Source of the DNA: Fonsecaea monophora
Taxonomy: Eukaryota > Ascomycota > Eurotiomycetes > Chaetothyriales > Herpotrichiellaceae
DNA length: 64,000 nt
NCBI RefSeq assembly: GCF_001642475.1
Contig: NW_019173998.1
Location: 119,439-183,438, forward strand
Direction: 5' to 3'
Shown: one piece after another, positions 22,891 through 31,965 of the stretch
Position numbering within the stretch: the stretch's first letter is position 1
How the letters are laid out: each line of letters starts with the position of its first letter
Position numbers and translations under genes: made by a program
Notes under the pieces: generated by a model
The model's input: the letters and a program-made list of their open reading frames with translations, nothing else
What the model was told of the DNA's origin: nothing
The model's database searches: none

Positions 22891-25012
22891 TCAAAGCTTG
22901 GCCCTGATTTCTGATGCACTCGATCCAGATTCCTTTGACGCCTGCTCTCTCAAGACACCTTTCAAGAGTTTCCCGCCGGCGTTCCTCGGCAGGGCGTCGA
23001 TGAACCTCACACCGCCAGTCAAAGCCTTGTACTTGGCCAAATGCTGCATACACCAATCCTTCACGTCCGCCTCGGTTGCACTCTTACCGGGCCTCAGAAC
23101 CACATAGGCGCGAGGATGTTCGCCGTCCTTGCCGCTGTCGACGGGGCCGCGAGAGGACAATGACGAAGTGGTGGCGTCGTGATAGACCTTGACACCGATG
23201 ACCGCCGCGTCCACAATGGCCGGGTGCTGTAAGAGGACCTTTTCCAGTTCCGCAGGCGAGACCTGGAATCCTCGCACCTTGATCAGTTCTTTCTTGCGAT
23301 CGTGGATGTACCATTTCACCGTGGCCAGCGTCTCCTGTGTAGTTTGGGCGGTATTGTTATCTCCGACGTCGACCTGACTCTGACTCGCGTTGTTGTCCTC
23401 CGTGACTCTTCCGCAGGAAACGATGTCCCCGGTCTTGAAATACCCCTCTTGGTCAAACGCGTCTCTGTTCGCCGCGGGGTTCTTGTAGTAGCCTCTTGTG
23501 ACGATCGGGCCTCTCACTAAAAGTTCGCCCTTGGCTCCGATCTCGGTGATGTCGTTTCCTTCCTCATCGACGAGCCTTTGAGAGAATTCGAGTCAGTTAC
23601 CGCGTATTGACTGCGAAGAAGGGAAGGATGACACTTACTTCACATCCAGGTTCGAGACAAACCGCCCAATACTCCCCGTCGAGTCATTCTCTGGATACCA
23701 GAACCTGGACGCCACACATGTCGTCTCGGTCATGCCCCAGACCTGGTTGAAGACGCCGTCCGGGGCCAGATGCTTCTCAAACTCGCCCTGGTGCACTTTG
23801 CCCAGGGGCGCGGATCCAGACCTGCACAACTTCACCGACGTGAGGTCGTACCGGGGGAGCAGCGGACTTGCCAGCGCCATGACCACGACCGGTGGACTGA
23901 TGGACAGCTCGGTGATTTTGAATTCCTGGATCGAGCGCAGAAATTCGTCCATCTCGAACCGCCGCATCACGTACGTCTCGTGGCCCGTTTTGAAAGGCGT
24001 CGTGTGGCCGATGGGCACGATGGCGGCGTGGAACATGGGCATGTACAAAAGACGTCGGACCTAGATTAGAGGTTAGCAGGGCTTCATCAACAACACGTCT
24101 CTTGCTTGATCCGCTAGAGATGTTTGTATTCACGGAGAGAGCTTTATTCTATCACCATCGGCATGAGATAGATCAACTCTTACCTCCCAGGGAACCACCT
24201 CCGGCGCCACGGCAAGAGTATGCTCGGCGATGAGATTGTGATGTGATACCACCGCCGCTTTCGGGAGCCCGGTAGTCCCCGAACTGAACAGAAACGCCGC
24301 GGGTGTCGTGCTGCAAATCCCCTCGTTGTCGAAGCGATCCCAGTCTCGCTCCCCATGGCGCAGGAGCTCTGACCACGGCAGGAACCCGCTCGGAACGGCT
24401 TGGTCCTTGACGTTGAATATGCGGATATTGAAGTCCGGGATGCCGCAGTCTCCTGCCACGGCTTTTATGCCTCCCAGCAATTCCGGTTCCACCACGACGT
24501 ACTTTGCGCCCGAGGTCTTGAGGTGGTGCGTCAGTTCGAAGGGCGTGTACGCAGGGTTCGTCCCCACGAAGATGCCCCCGGCGGCGAGGATTCCCAGGAA
24601 CAGGACCGAGTAATAGATCTAGGTGGTTCCAGTGTCAATGTTCGGAAACAGCTTTAGACAGAGATGGTGGATAACAGGGACGCAAGCTAGAAGGAGATGA
24701 TCAACTTACATCATTAAAAGAGTGGACACAGACACAGTCCCCCTTGTTTAGTCCCGCCGCTCGGAATCCAGCGGCGAGTTTGCGGACCAAGCCAAGTCCC
24801 TGGTTTAGGGATAGTGTTCGCGAGGGGTTCGAGGTGTCGATATAGATCTGTCAAGGTGTGTATATCTTTAGTGCTGGCCTCTCTTCTTCACGACTCTTGT
24901 ACAGGCTCCAATTGCTTACTGGCTTGTTGGGGTCATAGTCTGCGCCGTCGAAAATCCACGACAGCAGATCTTTCGTTGGGACGCTCAGCTTTTTTTGAGC
25001 CAGGAATGGCAT
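22891..25012 (-). CDS. 4-coumarate-CoA ligase-like acyl-CoA synthetase with PTS1
   Basis: Five exons (25012-24920, 24847-24710, 24618-24184, 24060-23639, 23575-22891) give 590 residues. The ANL superfamily activates a carboxylic acid with ATP to an acyl-adenylate, then transfers it to CoA. Visible motifs are SSGTTGLPKAA (from 189, P-loop-like), WGMTETT (330-336), YFKTGDI, the hinge DRKKELIKVRGFQVSPAELE, and the catalytic-lysine loop PRNAGGKLLKG (Lys about 565). The protein ends in Ala-Lys-Leu, a type 1 peroxisomal signal, so it probably acts in peroxisomes. The four introns are 72, 91, 123 and 63 bp. The region between SQSQVDVGDNNTAQTT and TVKWYIHDR looks like a loop insertion just before the hinge. 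The substrate could be an aryl-propenoic, fatty or terpenoid acid. A CTF1-like regulator lies next upstream on the same strand. Confidence 0.93.
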
Positions 25013-25628
25013 GGTGGAAGAGAATTGCTTGCGATGACCTCCGTCTCAAAGGTATAATGAAATCGCCAACTCTGCAGCCCGAATTCGCTCTCTCGTGTGG
25101 TTCAAAAGGCCGAACGTCCTCGCAACGGCCACCCTCGGACCCCTCGGACTCCTCCAGGCTTTTGCGGGTCGCTTTTGCTACCGTTGGTATTGTGTTGATG
25201 GTCTGGCTCGTCGGGGAGGCCTAGAATATACGAGTATAACCAGCTGTGGAAAGGTCAAAGTGGGATAGCAGTACTTTTGTATCAGTACATATGACAGTTT
25301 TGACTTTGGGCAGCCTGTCGTGGACATATGTACCTATGATAGGTATTGTCGTACGCGGCAGTACTAGTATAGCCGTGCCCATCGGAACTGTGATTGTACC
25401 TAGGCTAGGAAGGCCGGTTGGTCCTGACAAGGGGTAAGGAGTTGTTCTCCATTTCCACTTGTATGGCGGGGAGGAACACGTCGGAGTCTCAGATAGCAAT
25501 ACCTAGTGGTCATGGCTTCTGCATGTGCCGTTCAGCGGCTATCTACATACAATACATTTTCGGGACATATCAACGCATATAAGGGAATGGTTACTGCCAG
25601 GTTCATAGTTTTTTGTCCCGCTCCCGCG
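25013..25628. other. promoter of acyl-CoA ligase / 3' side of regulator gene
   Basis: About 615 bp between two minus-strand genes. It is rich in GTAC-containing words (TATGTACCTATG, GTACCTAGG). No specific regulator site was assigned with confidence. Confidence 0.45.
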
Positions 25629-28178
25629 TCATGCAAGCCAGTCCATCTCGGTGCCATCCCAGTGTATCATCCCGTCGATGTTTTCGTCAAAGCCGTCAAT
25701 CCCAATACTGCCAAAGTTCCACTGTCCCGTCGTATCATTGTTGTCGGGATTGAACGCCGCGTCCCACAGATTTTCACCTATGCCAACACCAAAGGCGTGA
25801 CCGGCGCCAGGATCGATAAGCTCTTGCCAGCTGTTGTCCCCGTCCGTCGCACAAGTACTAAGGTCAGTGTTGTGTATGTCTGCCGAAAGGGCGGTATCGG
25901 TCTCTAGGCTTGGGGATTGCGGTGTATTTGCAATCACGGGAACAGGCGGTGGTTTATGCTTCGCCGACGTGGTTTTGTGTGACTCTGTCGATCCAAGTTG
26001 AACGTCCAACTCGAAGGCTCGATGTCTCGTTCCATTTCCTGCAAAGAGCCTTCCCCAGTCACCGAGCTGGGGCACAACTATCTTCATCCTGGCGTGGTTG
26101 AGCATGGCCTCGACCAGCATTGCCACCAAGTCTGCTGCCACGTACACCCTCTGGAAGGTTTTGAGGGAGACCAACAGGCTATTGACATTGTCTCGTACTC
26201 GGACCAGCTCGTCGTCGCGGGCAGGGTCACTTCTTCCGCGATGTGACGCCTCAACTATCGCTTTGATGCGCATAGCGCTCGTGATGATGCTGGGTACCAG
26301 CATCGTGATGGCAGTCACGGGGAGGTAGCGTACGAGACCTTTATCATTCAAAAAGGCTGAAATCTGGGCGATCTTGTCCGCAGAATCCGACACTTGGTGT
26401 TGGGAGTGGCGGGACTGGTTCTGCGAACGATGCAAGGCGGACACGGCCGTGTAGTAGCACATGTGCAGCATGGCGCGCTGAATCGCCACGCTCGACGGTT
26501 TGGTCGAGTCTGCTGTCCTCGTGTCTGGATGCTTTTTTGCAGATTGAATGTCCTCTCGGGCAATGCCGTCACACACTGAACCGGGCGATTCTAGCTGTGT
26601 CTTCCAGGAGACAGAACGAGGCAAACTGTCGTACCACTCTTGGAGTGTGAGCTCGAGGGGGGATATAGTAGACTCGGTTGGCGTTGCAGCACTCTGCTCC
26701 GAACTCGGGCTGTGGACGGGGAAGAGCATGGTCGGCATCGCCGCCTGAGTAGCCCTGTTTCGAGGCCCAGAAGGTGGTCTGACGGGAGAGTACTGTGAAG
26801 ACAGGATGGTTCCTATCACTTTGCAGAGTTTCAAGAAGGAGATGAAGATCTCGGCCAACTCAGCCTGCGTAGTCTGGTCGTAACAAGAGAGGTGAAGGAG
26901 GCGGTGCGAGCACGCCTCTGAGTTCAAAAAAGCCAAAGGCCTGTCAATCTCCATGTCCTCCACCGTCGGCAGAGCCACGTTGAAATCCTCTGGCTGGATC
27001 CGCAACGGACGGCTCAAGTATAGGCACGTTACCCGGTCTCTCATGAAACAGCACCACCACAGACGTCGCCGCAGACTTTTCTTCTGGGGCGGCAGTGGCA
27101 GCGGCTCAGGGTCTTGGTTCAGCCCGATGGTCTGGGCAATTGAAATCGCAATGTTGACCCAATACCAGGTTTGTTTGTGGATTTCTTGTGTTTGTCTGTC
27201 GGACCAAAAACTCATGAGCAACACGGACTGGATGATGGTGATGCTGTCGTGTTCAAAGTCGGCATCGTACAGGAGCTAGTCGTGTGAGCTGAATGTCCAG
27301 TCCAGAAGGGCCCAAGGGGGGTATACTTTTGCTTTTTCGAAGAATGCCCTTCGAGCCATCTTCAGATTGACGTAACCTGCTTCTCTGACGAGGGCCTCCT
27401 CGACGAACGGCACCGCCGCAAACATTACGCAGTGAAACAATAACAAGCTGAGCCTTGGTGCAGCACCATGGCTGCCATTTCCATCAACCACAGTCAAGAG
27501 CTCCGTGGGGTCGAGCAAAGGCATAAAGGGGTGAATATATTCGAAGTAACATCGAATAGTTTCGTTCCGAAGCCTCTCGTGGGGCAGATCGAGAGCACCC
27601 TTGCTTCTGAGATACGCCATGTCAATATCTGTAAAACTCTTGGGGAACGACTGGAAGAGTGATTGTAAATCTGGTGGAGGGATGTCTTCCGGGGATTGAA
27701 TGGGTGGGGGAGATAGTTGCTGAAGTCTGTCCAGACTCGGTGGCACGTCCCCCAAAGATGTCATTGAATGCAGAACCGCCATGGCATTGGTAGAAATGTT
27801 AGTGGAGGGTCGGACGCCGTCTGTGATTCTGTCAAGGTTGGTATAGAAGACGTCCTCACTGCGATCAATAGGCCTGGCGACGGCATTCTCACCCCGAGAT
27901 CTGCCCAGTCCGATATACCAGTCTTTGTGTTTCCTGTACCGACGTTTAGTAGCGGTCTGTGTATTCGACTTGATCGCTTACCTGCCGCGACGGCACCGAG
28001 CCATGAGGCACGGTGTCTCATCGATCTCACAGTTGCGGCACGGAGAACCACGGACAGTCACATCGCAACGGACCTTACGTGCGCGGCAGTTTTCACAGGC
28101 CTTTCCAGCTCGACGTTGACGAACAGGCTTGTGTAACGACATGGCCGGTCCCGGATCTTTCTGGGAGGAAGAGATCAT
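25629..28178 (-). CDS. Zn2Cys6 transcription factor, CTF1/fungal_trans type
   Basis: Three exons (28178-27982, 27933-27327, 27275-25629) give 816 residues; introns are 48 and 51 bp. The second intron lies in the open frame and was placed by joining FFEKAK to LLYDADFEHDS, which restores the fungal_trans domain. The zinc cluster is C28-X2-C31-X6-C38-X8-C47-X2-C50-X6-C57 with ARKVRCDVT, the form seen in cutinase/fatty-acid regulators such as CTF1/FarA. The middle domain shows YIHPFMPLLDPTELL, and then WYWVNIAISIAQTIGLN with the RRLWWCCFMRDR block. The C-terminus is acidic, a likely activation region. A second in-frame ATG at 28142 is an equally good start. The neighbouring PTS1 acyl-CoA ligase makes control of lipid or acid catabolism plausible, but this is inference. 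Confidence 0.88.
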
Positions 28179-28434
28179 TGTAGACGAGTCTCACCACAGC
28201 ATACACAGCAGCTTTCTGAAGCGAAGGACCCGAGACGACCACAGTGAGCAAACATACAGGACGTTGGGTGCAGGCGCACCCGCCGTCCCCACATAGTTCT
28301 GTCAGTGGTTCGCTCCCCACAATCTCCAGCGCCCGGGGGTTTTGTATAGCCGATAACCGACGACCCTGGCTCCGGGGGACAAAAGAGCCATGGCCAGACT
28401 GCAAGTATATCCCTTGCTCCGGTACGCAAGTCAG
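28179..28434. promoter_or_regulatory. upstream region of CTF1-like regulator
   Basis: About 255 bp between the regulator start and the left arm of the inverted repeat. No defined site was recognised. If the inverted repeat is an insertion, it has come within 260 bp of this start codon. Confidence 0.35.
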
Positions 28435-28579
28435 GCCTAGGAACTGGAGAACAATTGCATGGATTGGCCTGTCTATCCCTGTGGCCTGTCTCAGGCCGCG
28501 TGTTTTTGCTGATATACAATTAGGAGTGGCATTAGACGAGCTCTCCTGAATCGTGCTACCAACATCCACCGCCTGTTGC
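28435..28579 (+). repeat. left arm of 145-bp inverted repeat
   Basis: Its reverse complement matches 29007-29153 with five mismatches and one 2-bp gap. The outer edge is GCCTAGGAACTGGAG and the inner edge CACCGCCTGTTGC. Just inside, a 16-bp word, TGCCTCGAGGTTCAAC, is present twice in tandem with one change. Confidence 0.9.
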
Positions 28580-29006
28580 CTCGAGGTTCAACAGTGCCTC
28601 GAGGTTTAACGGGACGCCTCACTTCGATAGCCTCTGCGGAACTACCATGACGTCTTTTACACTAACCGAAGGCATCGTTCGTTATATCGAGAAGTAATGG
28701 CCAGATTCAACCTGGGCTACGGGGTCGACCGACCTTCCTGTTTGCTACCAAATTCTTATCGGTTTTATACAGATTGTACTGCACATCAAAAGCTTTATAT
28801 TGCAAAAGATCCTTCTACTGTCATTTCTGGAGTGAAACGAAGCTCCATGTCATAGAGATAGATCAACAACAACACACAAAGGCTCTGGAGTGCCTTTGAG
28901 GGCTCTCGGCTATACCTGGTAAGAGTAGTAGCCCATTGGACTGCTGACGGACTCCTTGAAAATCTCTATTGATCAGAGGGGGCTTGCGAGGGAGGATTCC
29001 AAGTGT
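28580..29006. other. spacer between inverted-repeat arms
   Basis: About 430 bp of A/T-rich sequence with no open frame of note and no transposase-like motif. The arms plus spacer (about 720 bp) would fit a non-autonomous, MITE-like element or a degenerate insertion. Confidence 0.5.
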
Positions 29007-29153
29007 GCAACAGGCGGTGGGAGTCGGTAGCACGATTCAGGAGAGCTCGTCTAGTGCCACTCCTAATTGTATATCAGCAAAAACACGCGGCCTGAGACAG
29101 GCCGCAGGGATAGACAGGCCAATCCATGCAATTGTTCTCCAGTCTTCCTAGGC
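29007..29153 (-). repeat. right arm of 145-bp inverted repeat
   Basis: Near-identical reverse complement of 28435-28579. The differences are A/G or T/C changes plus one T/A near the inner edge, and an extra CT near the outer edge. No obvious target-site duplication flanks the pair. The arm lies 166 bp from the tRNA-like gene. Confidence 0.9.
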
Positions 29154-29296
29154 ATAAAAATTGTGAGAAGGTTGGCGGTGGGTGGTGATGGTTGGGCTGT
29201 CGAACCCTGGTGGTGCGCCCTGGTGCCCTGATGCCTAATGGGGTCGACAAAAGGTTTTTCCGTGTAACTTTCGAATATTTGAGCCAAAAAACATCC

Positions 29297-29307
29297 AAAA
29301 AAAAAAA
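29297..29307 (-). terminator. oligo(T) RNA polymerase III terminator
   Basis: Eleven A on the plus strand are eleven T on the minus strand, about a dozen bases after the 3' end of the tRNA-like sequence. This is a standard Pol III stop. Confidence 0.6.
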
Positions 29308-29319
29308 TGTTTAAACGAT

Positions 29320-29411
29320 TGGAGAAGCAGGGAATCGAACCCTGAACCTTTTCCACTTCGCCTATCTAGGCTCAGTGCTAAGGAAACGTCATACCACTAG
29401 ACCACTGTAGT
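29320..29411 (-). tRNA. tRNA-Ala(AGC)-like gene with intron and mismatched acceptor stem (possible pseudogene)
   Basis: The minus strand shows an A box (TGGTCTAGTGG), an anticodon arm TTTCC-TTAGCA with a GGAAA partner, an intron of about 20 nt in the canonical position one base 3' of the anticodon, a perfect B box and T arm (CAGGG TTCGATT CCCTG), the acceptor 3' strand CTTCTCC, an A discriminator and an oligo(T) terminator. Removing the intron leaves 72 nt, the right tRNA length. The anticodon reads AGC (Ala). The 5' acceptor strand should be GGAGAAG but reads ACTACAG, pairing at only two of seven positions, so a charged, functional tRNA is unlikely. The Pol III promoter boxes are intact, so it may still bind TFIIIC. 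Confidence 0.6.
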
Positions 29412-31965
29412 GTTGTTAGATTTTGTTGTTTGCGGGTGTTGTTGAAGTACTCACCATCCCCAAGTGTTGTGATTGTTGGAGGGAAATCTGAGACTCTAAT
29501 AAATGAAGGAAAGATTAGATAATGGGCTCAGTCTTGCCTGAGTCCCCGGGGTGGCCGCCGAGAGGATCTCTACCAATTACCGTTCCACAGTGGACGCTTT
29601 GAAGCGAGCTGAAACTTCAACCAACAAGAACCAATGAGCTTATTGGGCACTAACAGAACAGCATTTTCACAATTTCCTCATGTTCAAGTCTCTCTGCAAT
29701 TCTGTTCTACACTGGCCTTCTCAGCCTACAAATATATGTCGTCGGGGGTATCAAGCATTCCTCAGATAGATGTCCATTTCTGATCTTTGCCATCCCCCAT
29801 TTCGCAACCGATCTACTGCTTGGCAGAATGGGAATTCTCCGCAGGTAAGGATGATGACAGTTCGACGGCCCCCTAAGTTGAAATCTGCTGCCTCTTTGCA
29901 GTATCGTGCAACCATTCAGCTCACTCGGCACTTTCAACTCGCTTCATTTTACCTTTTTGCTCTCTTGTCTTGTAAAACCTGCCTTCTTGCTCGGTCCCAT
30001 AAGGATCGAATCTTTTGCAGTGTTGCCAAGTGGTCCGTCTGACCAGTCACGCCAGTCCAAGAGCCGATCGCAAGACCTGCGGGGCTATAGTCCCCAATCT
30101 CACCATAGTCCAAACTAACCATCTACTAACCTATTATGGTTGAACCTAGTCTGATAGTAGACTAGTGTCTACACGTGATCGCAAAGTTGAATCAGTGGAA
30201 CTCGCCATGTGGAGCAGCGCGGCTCTGACCAATCAACTAGCAAGTTTGTGAGTAGGGCTGTTGATTAGTAAGGTCGATAGTCCTAGCAACATCTGAGGCT
30301 ACGAGAGAGACTCATAGCCCCAAGAGACTCGAGTGGTTGGGACTAACAATTCGACATCACTGAGTCCATGCAACATGAGGAGGAGCAGAGCTCTCCTCCT
30401 GTTTCTATTGTGTCCCTTATGGTTGTTACCTCTTCGAGAGAGAATTTCCAACCTTGTCCTTCAGAGCGTTGCCGGGGGCCAATCGCTTGGGTACTCATGT
30501 AATTGAGCCTCAGATTTCAGACGAGTGGACTCTTCGATGCTACCGAGTCCCATCCTCTAATATTTCACGCTGATCCAAATCCAGTGTGCGATTTACCAGC
30601 AGAGAAGGACCAGCCACAGAGGAACGGGATCCAAGTCTGTCTCCTTTTCGGCAGAATCAATTCAGAATAACAGTAATCGGTACATAGCAGGACGAATCGC
30701 CCACTACTGAGATATTCCAGCCAGATTCCACTGTTATGATATAGCTGCCCACATGCTGCAGAGATGACAGTAACCATTGTTAGTCGAAGTTGATTGAGGA
30801 CTTGAGAGTCGATCATGGCTGTTCAGAGTGGGTTCGGAAGCTCAAGCTATAAGCATAAAAAAAAGGTTAGTCTTGGCTCTGGGGTAGCCGCTACGCACAC
30901 CCTTGTCCGAACCACGTTTTCCATCCTTTCACTTCACCACTGCTTCCGATTGTTGTTTATCAACTACATTGTACAATGGTATATTAATCATGCTTGGTCA
31001 TGAAATACCTCCGGAGGGTCCTCCCTCAGCATGGCGCTTGGAACGAACCCCCAGGCAATTGGCGAAACCAACATGGCCTCTCGTAACGCCGAATACCTGC
31101 GTTGATTTGTTTATTTTGTCCCTTGACACGGAGTTTTTGATAAACCTCTGGCACGTCACAAGTCTTCATTGTGTGAATAAGCCTCTGCGCCAAGTATCAC
31201 ACTCAATTTGGCGAATCAAGTCTCGATCATTAAGCTAGCTCCAACGCTTCACAATCTTCGCTGATCAAACTAAGCACAATCTCTCTTTCTCGCTTCCTGC
31301 ATAATCCTTAAAGGTTGCTTAGTGAATTCCTTGCGTGTCAACAGTCCTTCTCTATCTTTTCAGGCCTCTGAGTCTTTATCATTCAACCTAATTTACTCCA
31401 CCTGGATTGATGCTTAAGTCACGACTCAGTCATATTCTTCAACTGAGAGCGGCTATCTGCCGTGTTCAGGTCACTCTTGACGATAAAAAGGCCAGTGCAA
31501 CGCCAATATTCAATTCGGTTCACTACCTCACTTTCCTCTCAATTCAGCTGTTTGGCCAGACGTGGAGGTCGAACAATCTGACGAAAAGTGAGCCTTCAAG
31601 CGCCTTTACTACACCTTTGCGACAATCATTTTGACCTCACCTTGCACTCATTTTGCCATCAGATAACGGCGCAACGTGGCTCTGTCCCTCACCTCAGTAC
31701 ATGCACCTCAACTGACTTGAAATCTTTCAGGTCCGGTGAAAATTTAGGTGAGTTCTTTGTCACTAATGTCCTACGGTGATTTGGCATCCCTCTGATCTTG
31801 ACATCCAGGTCTCTTTACCCAGATACACTCATTCAGACGACTACACATATCTTCATTGCCATTCAGACTGTTGAAGAGTTGCCGCTCCCAGCGTCGATCA
31901 TCAGTTCCCGAATTCAATCTCCGCAGTTGAAACCTCTTCGGGCAACACTTCCCACCTGCGGCAAG
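29412..31965. other. 2.5-kb A/T-rich gene-free region upstream of the helicase
   Basis: Only short open frames occur here, none protein-like. Repeated CTAGTC/GACTAT-type words occur around 30080-30350. From about 31200 the sequence becomes promoter- and leader-like. A GTGAGT...CATCCAG segment (about 31748-31809) could be a 5'-UTR intron of the helicase gene. Its upstream frame (from 31798) lacks an ATG. Confidence 0.4.

Noticed and set aside
28435..29153. RIP mutation in the inverted repeat
   Set aside because: Only a few differences and they do not show a CpA to TpA pattern; too few to claim RIP.
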